A stretch of 42,552 bases of DNA from Betaproteobacteria bacterium. Lineage in GTDB: Bacteria > Pseudomonadota > Gammaproteobacteria > Burkholderiales > Sulfuricellaceae. Each line of letters opens with the position of its first letter. Within the stretch, counting starts at the first letter, position 1. This document shows positions 35,907-42,552 of this stretch, piece after piece. Where the stretch lies: the NCBI GenBank assembly GCA_021373185.1, contig JAJFTF010000037.1:1-42552 (forward strand), read 5' to 3'. Both the position numbers and the translations under genes were made by a program. The notes beneath the pieces were generated by a model. The model saw only the letters and a program-made list of their open reading frames with translations, had not been told where the DNA came from and searched no databases.

Positions 35907-36227
35907 CTAGGCCGCACGCCGAAGAGCAGGAATGGAAGCCCGACTTGTCTTGGCAGGCAGAAGCGTTATCGTTTCAATCTTTCCGACACGAGCTGAGGCC
36001 AAAATAGCTGAAATAACGCCATCTGAAACCTCGTTGTCGACTGTCACATCGAATCGCACTTGAGCATCCTGCGCAGAAACGGACATCCCGCAGTTCCAGT
36101 CCGTCAGTTCGACAGCATTTCGGCTAGATGCTGGGGAAATCATGATGCGGCTCCCACCGGCGGCAAAAACTGCCTTGCGCACAACGGTCACTTCAGATGT
36201 TTTCAGGACAATGCTGATTCGTTTCAT
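35907..36227 (-). CDS. PII-like (GlnB superfamily) signalling protein
   Basis: A 106-residue protein with the beta-alpha-beta layout of PII. It opens MKRISIVLKTSEVTVVRKAV, as GlnB opens with a strand and a helix. A shortened, unrelated T-loop region (~31-52) follows, then strand VRFDVTVDNEVSDGVISAIL aligning with the second PII repeat, and RVGKIETITLL (80-90) at the nucleotide-binding C-loop (RTGKIGDGKIFV in GlnB). The uridylylated Tyr and the GFGRQKGH B-loop are absent, so it is a PII-like protein rather than GlnB/GlnK. PII-like proteins usually bind adenine nucleotides and regulate a membrane transporter. AAAGGAG precedes the ATG. It is the first gene of the unit leading to kdpDE, downstream of a candidate KdpE site. 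Confidence 0.6.
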   Translation of the reverse strand: MKRISIVLKTSEVTVVRKAVFAAGGSRIMISPASSRNAVELTDWNCGMSVSAQDAQVRFDVTVDNEVSDGVISAILASARVGKIETITLLPAKTSRASIPALRRAA

Positions 36228-36244
36228 GTGATTCTCCTTTGCTG

Positions 36245-36280
36245 TTCAAATCAAACAAGCTCAACTCATTCTGATTTGAA
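36245..36280. promoter_or_regulatory. Inverted repeat before the PII-like gene
   Basis: TTCAAATCA (36245-36253) and TGATTTGAA (36272-36280) form a perfect 9-bp inverted repeat with an 18-bp spacer. It sits between a possible TAATAT -10 element (36279-36284 on the minus strand) and the start codon, so it could be an operator or a leader-RNA hairpin. Confidence 0.4.
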
Positions 36281-36327
36281 TATTAGGAGCTAGTGGATAA
36301 AAACGGTGTAAGGCATGGATTCGTAAG

Positions 36328-36344
36328 TGTAAAAAAGTTGTAAA
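36328..36344 (-). promoter_or_regulatory. Candidate KdpE-binding direct repeat (PII-like/kdpDE unit)
   Basis: The minus strand reads TTTACA-ACTTT-TTTACA, two half sites spaced 11 bp start to start (one helical turn). This resembles the TTTATA-N5-TTTACA direct repeat described for E. coli KdpE. It lies about 100 nt upstream of the PII-like start codon. A similar site precedes kdpF. Confidence 0.6.
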
Positions 36345-36417
36345 AATGGCAAGTCAAAATTCAGTTGGCGCAACCAGCTGACTAGCCCTGTTCCTGGCAC
36401 GAAGCAACGCGCCCATG

Positions 36418-36439
36418 AAAAAGGGCGCCGAAGCGCCCT
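36418..36439 (-). terminator. Rho-independent terminator after the porin gene
   Basis: Read on the minus strand, the sequence is AGGGCGC-TTCG-GCGCCCT followed by T residues: a perfect 7-bp GC-rich stem, a stable UUCG tetraloop and a short T run. It starts about 37 nt after the porin stop. It should end the kdpFABC-porin transcript and separate it from the PII-like/kdpDE unit. Confidence 0.9.
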
Positions 36440-36475
36440 AAATCCATCTTTAGTGAAAATTGCCGCAAGGCGGCA

Positions 36476-37318
36476 TTAGAAAGTCCGGCCGGCCTGCAGC
36501 ACCACGACGCCCTTGTTCAGTTCGCGGGTATCGCTGTTGGTTGCCGACAAACCGCCGACTGGGGGGCGGAAGAAGGTATTGTTGGAGGCACTCACATAGG
36601 CAACCGAGGCATTCCAGCCGCTGGCGAAGGTCTTGGCCACGGACAGCTTGTAGTCGGTGTAGTCCGGGTTGACAGCGCCGTACATCGCTTTCACATCGGT
36701 GCGACCAACGTGGAAGCCCAGTGTCAGATCATCCATCAGCGGGTAGTTGACCGACAGGTCATGATAGAGCGTGCCCTTGCTGCCAGTGGTGTAGCCGGTC
36801 TTGGTGTTGGCGCCGAAATAGTCGGTGGTGGAAATGGAAAGTTTGTAGCTGACCCACTTCCAGCTCAGGCCGGCATTGACCTCAAAGTTGTCGAATTTCT
36901 GGTCTACAATCGGGCCGGTCAGCGCGGAAGTGGCGTTGATCTTGTTGAAATTGGCGCCAGGGTAATAATAGCCGTAACCGCCGGCAGTCCAGCCCAAATC
37001 GTCGGAAATCTTGCCGTTGTAGCCGGCGTAGTAATCGAGCTCGAGACTGCCGCCGGGATAGCTGTTGCCACTTACATTGGAGCCCCAGAGGCCGGCATAC
37101 CAGCCGTCGGCATGCGCGTAATCCACGCCGCCCTGCAAGGCGGGCTGGCCCCAGGTCTGGTCGATGCCACGAAAGCGGTACTCGCTGACCAGGTTGACGT
37201 TGGTGGTAATGGTGTGGGGTGAGGCAGGAGCCGCCGCCGCAACTGGCGCATCTTCAGCGCTGGCCATTCCAGGCAGGCCGGCAAGTGCAACTAGAACAAG
37301 TGTCCTGATTTGACGCAT
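36476..37318 (-). CDS. TorF-family putative outer-membrane porin
   Basis: A 280-residue outer-membrane beta-barrel protein. The Sec signal peptide is clear (MRQIRTLVLVALAGLPGMASA, cleaved before EDAP). The mature part has family features: NLVSEYRFRGIDQTWGQPAL, DYAHADGWYAGLWGSNV and ELDYYAGYNGKISDDLGW, alternating strand segments, and a terminal aromatic residue (LQAGRTF) as needed for barrel assembly. Members of this family often lie beside amtB/glnK or kdp genes. Here it is the last gene of the kdp transcript, 106 nt after kdpC and directly before a terminator, suggesting it admits cations or small solutes under the same control. The spacer to kdpC contains only a 15-codon frame that I do not call. 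Confidence 0.87.
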   Translation of the reverse strand: MRQIRTLVLVALAGLPGMASAEDAPVAAAAPASPHTITTNVNLVSEYRFRGIDQTWGQPALQGGVDYAHADGWYAGLWGSNVSGNSYPGGSLELDYYAGYNGKISDDLGWTAGGYGYYYPGANFNKINATSALTGPIVDQKFDNFEVNAGLSWKWVSYKLSISTTDYFGANTKTGYTTGSKGTLYHDLSVNYPLMDDLTLGFHVGRTDVKAMYGAVNPDYTDYKLSVAKTFASGWNASVAYVSASNNTFFRPPVGGLSATNSDTRELNKGVVVLQAGRTF

Positions 37319-37424
37319 TATGTTTCCTTTCTTGTTGAAATGGTATTGCTTGATAAAAAATTGTCAGAGCGGCTGAATCCGGTCGATTTCCTCATCCGGC
37401 ACGGTGTTCATGGCCGCCCGCTTG

Positions 37425-37997
37425 TCAATGCACGGCATCCAGCGCCAAGTTGAGTTTCAGCACATTCACCCGCGGTTCGCCGAGGATTCCGAACTGGCGA
37501 TCCTCGGTATTGAGTTTGACCAGGCGTTGGACTTCCTTGAGCGGGAGGCCGCGCACACGGGCGACGCGATGAACCTGGTATTCCGCCGCAGCCGGGCTGA
37601 TATGCGGATCGAGGCCGCTGGCCGAAGCAGTGACGAGATCCACCGGGATCAGGGCAGTATTGCCCTGATCGGCATCGTGCAAAGCCTGCACCCGGCCTTT
37701 GACGGCATCGATCAGAGCCGGATTGGTCGGCCCCAGGTTTGAGCCGCTGGATGCGGTGGCGTTATTCGGCATCGGCCCAGTCGCCGACGGTCTGCCCCAG
37801 AAGTACTTGGGGTCGCTGAACGATTGACCGATCAGCTCGGAGCCGACGGGCTTGCCGTCTTTCACGATCAGGCTCCCGTTCGCCTGTTTCGGCATGAAGA
37901 CTTGGGCGAAGCCGGTAACGATGAGAGGGTAAGCGACCCCGGTGACGAGCGTCAGCACCAGGAAGCTGACAACGGCAGGGCGAAGTTCTTTTAACAT
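37425..37997 (-). CDS. kdpC: KdpC, potassium-transporting ATPase subunit C
   Basis: A 190-residue single-span subunit of the Kdp P-type K+ pump. The N-terminal membrane helix ([20 protein letters not shown]) is followed by the periplasmic domain with [49 protein letters not shown] and the C-terminal [10 protein letters not shown]. The frame opens nine codons further upstream, but the ATG at 37997 follows AGGAG at 7-8 nt and matches the usual KdpC N-terminus. It lies 17 nt after kdpB. Confidence 0.97.
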   Translation of the reverse strand: MLKELRPAVVSFLVLTLVTGVAYPLIVTGFAQVFMPKQANGSLIVKDGKPVGSELIGQSFSDPKYFWGRPSATGPMPNNATASSGSNLGPTNPALIDAVKGRVQALHDADQGNTALIPVDLVTASASGLDPHISPAAAEYQVHRVARVRGLPLKEVQRLVKLNTEDRQFGILGEPRVNVLKLNLALDAVH

Positions 37998-38014
37998 GGC
38001 ATGCTCCTTTTTAA

Positions 38015-40114
38015 TCAAATCCATCCGAACGCGACGAGAACCATGTCGATCAACTTGATCCCGATGAACGGGACGATGACACCGCCGACGCCGTAGATGA
38101 GCAGGTTGTTGCGCAGCAGTGCGGCCGCGCCGATGGCGCGGTATTTCACACCTTTCAGCGCCAGGGGAATCAGCGCCACGATGATCAGGGCGTTGAAGAT
38201 CACCGCCGACAGGATTGCACTGGCCGGCGTGGCCAGATGCATCACGTTGAGAGTGCCCAAGGCCGGGTAGGTGGTGACGAACGCCGCCGGGATGATGGCG
38301 AAGTACTTGGCCACATCGTTGGCGATACTGAAGGTGGTCAGGGTGCCGCGGGTCATCAGCATCTGCTTGCCGGTCTCCACGATCTCAATCAGCTTGGTGG
38401 GATTGGAATCCAGATCCACCATATTGCCCGCCTCCTTGGCCGCCTGGGTGCCGCTGTTCATCGCCACCGCCACGTCGGCCTGGGCCAGGGCCGGGGCGTC
38501 GTTGGTGCCGTCGCCGGTCATCGCCACCAGACGTCCTTCCGCTTGATACTCGCGAATCAGCTTGAGCTTCGCCTCCGGCGTCGCTTCGGCGAGGAAATCG
38601 TCCACTCCCGCCTCGGCGGCGATGGCGGCGGCGGTGAGGCGGTTGTCGCCGGTAATCATCACCGTCTTGATGCCCATCCGGCGCAGTTCGGCAAAGCGCT
38701 CCTTGATGCCGCCCTTGACGATATCCTTGAGTTCGACCACGCCGAGCACCCGAATTCCTTCGGCCACCACCAGCGGCGTACTGCCACGGCGGGCGACATC
38801 GTCCACGATAGTCTGCACCTGCTGCGTGAATTCGCCGCCCAGACTCTTGACATGGTCACGGATCGCATCGGCAGCGCCCTTGCGGATCTGCCTGGGGGCA
38901 CTATTTTCTCCCCCTTCTGGCGACGGCAGATTGACACCGCTCATGCGGGTCTGGGCGGTGAAGGGGATGAAGGTGGCGCCCAAGGCGTGGATATCCCGCT
39001 CCCGCAGGCCGAACTTGTCCTTGGCCAATACCATGATGCTGCGCCCCTCTGGCGTTTCGTCGGCGAGGGAAGCGAGCTGGGCGGCGTCGGCCAGTTGCTG
39101 CTCGGTCACGCCGGGGGCAGGCAGGAACTGACTGGCTTGGCGGTTGCCCAGAGTGATGGTGCCGGTCTTGTCCAGCAGCAGCACGTCCACGTCGCCGGCT
39201 GCCTCCACCGCGCGACCGGAAGTGGCGATGACGTTCTTCTGCATCATTCTCCCCATGCCCGCCACGCCGATGGCCGATAGCAGACCGCCGATGGTAGTGG
39301 GAATCAGGCACACCAGCAGCGCCACCAGCACGGTGATGGTGACCGGTTGCCCAGCCTTGGCCACTTCCACGCTGTACAGGGAGTACGGCAGCAGGGTCAC
39401 CGTGGCGAGCAGGAAGATGATGGTCATCGCCACCAGCAGGATGGTGAGAGCGATCTCATTGGGGGTCTTCTGGCGCTTGGCCCCTTCCACCATGGCGATC
39501 ATGCGGTCGAGGAAGCTTTCGCCGGGATTGACGGTGATCCGCACCACCAGCCAGTCAGACAACACCGTGGTGCCGCCGGTGACGGCGCTGAAATCGCCGC
39601 CGGATTCACGGATCACCGGGGCGGACTCGCCGGTGATGGCGCTCTCGTTCACCGAGGCCACCCCTTCGATCACCTCGCCGTCGCCGGGGATGAAGTCGCC
39701 CGCTTCCACCAGCACCACGTCGCCGCGGCGTAACGTGCTGCTGGACACCATGACCCAGTTGGTGCCGTAACGCGGCGCGGCGAGTTTCTTCGCCATGATG
39801 TCGCGCTTGGCGCGGCGCAAGGACTCGGCCTGGGCCTTGCTGCGGCCTTCCGCCAAGGCTTCGGCAAAGTTGGCGAACAGTACGGTAAACCACAGCCACA
39901 GGCTCACCGCCAAGATGAAGCCGGCCGGCGCCTCGCCCTTGCCACCCAAAGCCTGGATAAACAGGATGGAGGTCAGGATACTGCCGACCCACACCACGAA
40001 CATCACGGGGTTTTTGATTTGCTGCTGGGGCGTCAATTTCTTAAACGAATCCCACAGCGCCCGCCTGACGATCTCGCGATCGAACAGGGAAAAAGTCTTG
40101 GTAATCTTGGTCAT
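38015..40114 (-). CDS. kdpB: KdpB, potassium-transporting ATPase ATP-binding subunit
   Basis: A 699-residue P-type ATPase subunit that hydrolyses ATP to drive high-affinity K+ uptake. TGES is at 161-164, the phosphorylated Asp315 lies in [14 protein letters not shown], and [20 protein letters not shown] is the hinge motif. Around [20 protein letters not shown], just before the usual IRKGA, there is a ~10-residue insertion ([10 protein letters not shown]) compared with the short linker I expect here, so the protein is slightly longer than E. coli KdpB (682 residues). AGGAG 7 nt before the ATG supports the start. It lies 10 nt after kdpA. Confidence 0.98.
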   Translation of the reverse strand: MTKITKTFSLFDREIVRRALWDSFKKLTPQQQIKNPVMFVVWVGSILTSILFIQALGGKGEAPAGFILAVSLWLWFTVLFANFAEALAEGRSKAQAESLRRAKRDIMAKKLAAPRYGTNWVMVSSSTLRRGDVVLVEAGDFIPGDGEVIEGVASVNESAITGESAPVIRESGGDFSAVTGGTTVLSDWLVVRITVNPGESFLDRMIAMVEGAKRQKTPNEIALTILLVAMTIIFLLATVTLLPYSLYSVEVAKAGQPVTITVLVALLVCLIPTTIGGLLSAIGVAGMGRMMQKNVIATSGRAVEAAGDVDVLLLDKTGTITLGNRQASQFLPAPGVTEQQLADAAQLASLADETPEGRSIMVLAKDKFGLRERDIHALGATFIPFTAQTRMSGVNLPSPEGGENSAPRQIRKGAADAIRDHVKSLGGEFTQQVQTIVDDVARRGSTPLVVAEGIRVLGVVELKDIVKGGIKERFAELRRMGIKTVMITGDNRLTAAAIAAEAGVDDFLAEATPEAKLKLIREYQAEGRLVAMTGDGTNDAPALAQADVAVAMNSGTQAAKEAGNMVDLDSNPTKLIEIVETGKQMLMTRGTLTTFSIANDVAKYFAIIPAAFVTTYPALGTLNVMHLATPASAILSAVIFNALIIVALIPLALKGVKYRAIGAAALLRNNLLIYGVGGVIVPFIGIKLIDMVLVAFGWI

Positions 40115-40124
40115 TCAAATTCTC

Positions 40125-41933
40125 CTAATGCGCGCCAATCATGGTCAAGTGCTCGACTACCGGTCCGAGGCCAAACGCCGGCACAAAGGTCAGCGCTCCA
40201 ACCAGGATTACCGTGCCAATCAGCAGCATGACAAACAGCGGGGTATGGGTGGACATGGTGCCGGCACCCGCCGGAATGCGTTTCTTAGCCGCCATGGAGC
40301 CGGCTAGGGCCAGTACCGGGATCATCAGCCAGATGCGACCGAAGAACATGGCAAAACCGAGTGCCGTGTTGTAGAAGGGCGTGTTGGCGGACAGGCCGGC
40401 GAACGCGCTGCCGTTGTTACCTACCGCCGAGGTGAAGGCATAGAGGATTTCGCTGAAGCCGTGGGCGCCGGGGTTGGCCACGCTTGCCTTGCCCACATCC
40501 AGCATGACCGCCAAGGCCGCCCCGCCGAGGATGATCATGGGTGGAATCAGGATCACCAACGAAGCCATCTTGATATCGAAGGCCTCGATCTTCTTGCCCA
40601 GATATTCCGGCGTGCGCCCGATCATCAACCCAGCGAGGAACACCGCGATCACGGCGTAGATCAACATGCCGTAGAGGCCCGAACCGACGCCGCCGAACAC
40701 CACTTCGCCGAGCGAGATCAAGGCCAGTGGCACCATGCCGCCCAGCGGGGTGAAGGAATCGTGCATGCTGTTCACCGCGCCGCAGGAGGCGGACGTGGTG
40801 ATGGTGGCGAACAAGGCGGAGTTGACGATGCCGAAGCGGGTTTCCTTGCCCTCCATGTTGCCGCCGGACTGGTCGGCTGAAACCGCCTGATTCACCCCCA
40901 AGGCCGCGAAAGCGGGATTGCCCTGCTGCTCAGCGTATTCCGCCACGGCGAGGAAGCCAACAAAGATCAGCGTCATGGCAGCGAGAATGGCCCAGCCCTG
41001 ACGCGTGTCGCCCACCATCTTGCCGAAGGTATAACACAGCGAGCCGGGAATCAGGAAGATCGCCAGCATTTCCAGGAAATTGGTCAGCGGCGTGGGATTC
41101 TCGAAGGGATGGGCCGAGTTGGCGTTAAAGAAGCCGCCGCCATTGGTGCCAATCTCCTTGATTGCCTCCTGGGAAGCAACCGGGCCGAGGGCGATGGTCT
41201 GCGCCTTGGCGCTCGCCTTCTCAGTCACCGGGTTGCCGGCAGCGTCCTTGATCGGGTTGCCGGCGGCATCCAGTTTCGGATTGTCGTAAGTGATGGTCTC
41301 CACCGTCGGTACAGTCTGGTAAGCAGAAAAATTCTGCACCACCCCCTGGCTGACCAGCACCAGCGCCAGCACCGTGGACAGCGGCAACAAGATGTAGACC
41401 GTGCTGCGGGTCATGTCCACCCAGAAGTTGCCGATAGTCTCCGTGGAGCGGCGGGCAAAGCCGCGGATCAGCGCGATCACGACCGCCATGCCGGCGGCGG
41501 CAGAAAAGAAGTTCTGCACTGCCAGCCCCACCATCTGGGTGAGGTAGCTCATGGTGGCTTCACCCGTATATCCCTGCCAGTTGGTGTTGGACATGAAACT
41601 GATCGCCGTATTGAAGGACGAATCCGGGCTGACCGCGCCGAAGCCCTGCGGATTCAGGGGCAGCAACCCCTGCAGTCGTTGCAGGCCATACACCGCCAGC
41701 ACGCCCAGCAGAGCGAACCACACCATGGCTATGGCATAGCGCGTCCAGCGCATTTCCTCATCCGGCTTCACGCCGCAAAGGCGATAGAACAGGTTTTCCA
41801 CGGGAGTCAGCCAGCGCACCAATGCGGGCAAATTACCCTCGTAGATTCTTGCCATATACCAGCCCATGGGTTTCACCAAGGCAAGCAGTACCACCAGGTA
41901 CAGGCCGATTTGTAACAATCCGTTGGTAGTCAT
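40125..41933 (-). CDS. kdpA: KdpA, potassium-transporting ATPase channel subunit
   Basis: A 602-residue polytopic membrane subunit that binds and passes K+; its four repeated half-channel regions give a KcsA-like selectivity filter. Filter-like segments are visible: SFMSNTNWQGYTGE, EIGTNGGGFFNANSAHP, SASCGAVNSMHDSFTPLGG and AVGNNGSAFAGLSANTPF. Before the second filter is an extended loop with an internal duplication (LDAAGNPIKDAAGNPVTEK). This, with other loops, makes it longer than E. coli KdpA (557 residues). GGAGC 8 nt before the ATG supports the start. It overlaps kdpF by one base (TAATG). Confidence 0.98.
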   Translation of the reverse strand: MTTNGLLQIGLYLVVLLALVKPMGWYMARIYEGNLPALVRWLTPVENLFYRLCGVKPDEEMRWTRYAIAMVWFALLGVLAVYGLQRLQGLLPLNPQGFGAVSPDSSFNTAISFMSNTNWQGYTGEATMSYLTQMVGLAVQNFFSAAAGMAVVIALIRGFARRSTETIGNFWVDMTRSTVYILLPLSTVLALVLVSQGVVQNFSAYQTVPTVETITYDNPKLDAAGNPIKDAAGNPVTEKASAKAQTIALGPVASQEAIKEIGTNGGGFFNANSAHPFENPTPLTNFLEMLAIFLIPGSLCYTFGKMVGDTRQGWAILAAMTLIFVGFLAVAEYAEQQGNPAFAALGVNQAVSADQSGGNMEGKETRFGIVNSALFATITTSASCGAVNSMHDSFTPLGGMVPLALISLGEVVFGGVGSGLYGMLIYAVIAVFLAGLMIGRTPEYLGKKIEAFDIKMASLVILIPPMIILGGAALAVMLDVGKASVANPGAHGFSEILYAFTSAVGNNGSAFAGLSANTPFYNTALGFAMFFGRIWLMIPVLALAGSMAAKKRIPAGAGTMSTHTPLFVMLLIGTVILVGALTFVPAFGLGPVVEHLTMIGAH

Positions 41934-42022
41934 TAGAATAGCTCCGGTTTAAGCAATGCCAGAACGAGATAGGCCAGCAGACCTACCGAAATAATGCCGC
42001 ACAATATGTAGATCCAGGTCAT
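41933..42022 (-). CDS. kdpF: KdpF, 29-residue potassium ATPase subunit
   Basis: A short frame from ATG at 42022 to TAA at 41933 encodes MTWIYILCGIISVGL and then AYLVLALLKPELF, a single membrane helix with the characteristic KdpF ending LLKPE-F. KdpF stabilises the KdpFABC complex. Its stop overlaps the kdpA start by one base, and its start overlaps the stop of the preceding 30-residue gene (ATGA). GGGGAG lies a few nt upstream. Confidence 0.93.
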   Translation of the reverse strand: MTWIYILCGIISVGLLAYLVLALLKPELF

Positions 42023-42111
42023 GACGGTCTCCCCAGCTTCTCGCAGCCATATATCAAAAGAATGGATAACCCAAAAAAGGCTACGGTAAGTCCCAGAAAT
42101 AACAGATCCAT
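42019..42111 (-). CDS. 30-residue membrane peptide preceding kdpF
   Basis: The frame runs from ATG at 42111 to TGA at 42019: MDLLFLGLTVAFFGL, then SILLIYGCEKLGRPS. It is a single hydrophobic helix ending in a Gly-Cys-Glu motif. AGGAGA 6 nt upstream is a strong ribosome site, and the 4-nt overlap with kdpF implies coupling. I recall similar short peptides with a GCE/GCD ending before kdpF in other bacteria, usually unannotated, but could not search. It may be an additional small Kdp subunit or only a translational leader. Confidence 0.7.
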   Translation of the reverse strand: MDLLFLGLTVAFFGLSILLIYGCEKLGRPS

Positions 42112-42194
42112 TTGATTTCTCCTCGGTCAGTTTTTAACTGTAGCTCATGCTATAGCCCGAGAGGTCAAAAAGGCCTAAAGATTGCCGAGAGGGG

Positions 42195-42211
42195 TGTAAA
42201 GATTCCGTAAA
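42195..42211 (-). promoter_or_regulatory. Candidate KdpE-binding direct repeat (kdpFABC unit)
   Basis: The minus strand reads TTTACG-GAATC-TTTACA followed by CCCC, two half sites spaced 11 bp start to start. It resembles the E. coli KdpE site in both period and the trailing C-run. It lies about 85 nt before the 30-residue peptide start and about 75 nt from the divergent kup start. Confidence 0.65.
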
Positions 42212-42285
42212 TGCGGGAAGACACCGATTGCGGTACAGTGTTGCCACGCTAACGCCGCTGACGGCTATCGAGGATTAGAGACAAC

Positions 42286-42552
42286 ATGACCCAACCGGAT
42301 ACGCATCAAGACCGCCGCATGGCGCCCCTCGCCTTGGCAGCGCTGGGGATCGTCTATGGCGACATCGGCACCAGCCCCTTGTACGCTCTCAAGGAAGTAT
42401 TCGTTGGCGCGCATCCAATGCCGATTACGCCTGACAACATCCTCGGCATTCTTTCCATGGTGTTCTGGACGCTGGTGATCGTGGTGTCGATCAAATACGT
42501 AGCCTTCATCATGCGCGCCGACAACCACAGCGAGGGCGGCATCATGGCGCTG
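42286..42552 (+). CDS. kup: Kup-family potassium transporter, N-terminal 89 residues (partial at the right edge)
   Basis: The plus-strand frame opens at ATG 42286 and runs off the window. It encodes a low-affinity K+/H+ symporter of the KUP family. The hallmark first helix is [20 protein letters not shown], followed by LKEVF, then [40 protein letters not shown]. It is divergent from the kdp operon, so one intergenic region controls both the emergency (Kdp) and the general (Kup) K+ uptake systems. The ribosome site is weak (GGATTAGAGA). The rest of the gene lies outside the window. Confidence 0.96.
   Translation, partial: MTQPDTHQDRRMAPLALAALGIVYGDIGTSPLYALKEVFVGAHPMPITPDNILGILSMVFWTLVIVVSIKYVAFIMRADNHSEGGIMAL

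Noticed and set aside
37319..37424. A 15-codon frame (MNTVPDEEIDRIQPL) between kdpC and the porin gene
   Set aside because: Too short, with no ribosome site or recognisable similarity.

Overview
The window looks like a chromosomal segment of a free-living, nitrogen-fixing Gram-negative bacterium, most likely a betaproteobacterium. This is an inference from gene content (nifV, nifW and fixABCX behind a NifA/sigma-54 promoter, a complete kdp locus with a TorF-type porin, a Lap-type adhesin system) and from the moderately high GC; no rRNA or tRNA was seen to anchor the taxonomy. Gene density is high. I saw no insertion sequence, prophage or CRISPR array.

Region 1 (1-7.5 kb, minus strand) is a biofilm-adhesin locus: a LapB-like type I secretion ATPase, a LapC-like membrane fusion protein, a LuxR-type regulator and the first ~1040 codons of a giant adhesin that runs off the left edge. 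The adhesin begins with a retention module carrying a LapG-type TAAG cleavage motif, followed by very long alanine-rich segments.

Region 2 (7.8-25 kb) is a signalling island dominated by cyclic di-GMP hydrolysis. Two multi-domain proteins have degenerate GGDEF but intact EAL motifs (one is a 2038-residue membrane sensor). There is also an HD-GYP protein, a double-receiver protein, and a four-gene kinase/receiver operon that starts with a membrane protein resembling the ethylene-binding domain of plant ETR1. Four of these proteins carry the same RpfG-like receiver type. Because Lap-type adhesins are retained or released according to cyclic di-GMP, Regions 1 and 2 plausibly form one attachment/detachment programme.

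Region 3 (25-31 kb, minus strand) is a nif transcription unit, nifV-nifW-fixA-fixB-fixC-fixX-[2Fe-2S] ferredoxin, headed by a -24/-12 promoter with a TGT-N10-ACA NifA site upstream. It supplies homocitrate for the nitrogenase cofactor, a nitrogenase-protective protein and a bifurcating electron-transfer complex. Three of its spacers hold long dyad-symmetric repeats.

Region 4 (31-42.5 kb) is potassium transport: an orphan KdpD-like sensor module, kdpE, kdpD, three small upstream genes (an 80-residue Cys-rich protein, a 58-residue single-span membrane protein and a PII-like protein), a terminator, a TorF-type porin, kdpC, kdpB, kdpA, kdpF and a 30-residue membrane peptide gene. Divergent to these is the start of kup. 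Both kdp transcription units have an 11-bp-period TTTAC(A/G) direct repeat resembling a KdpE site.
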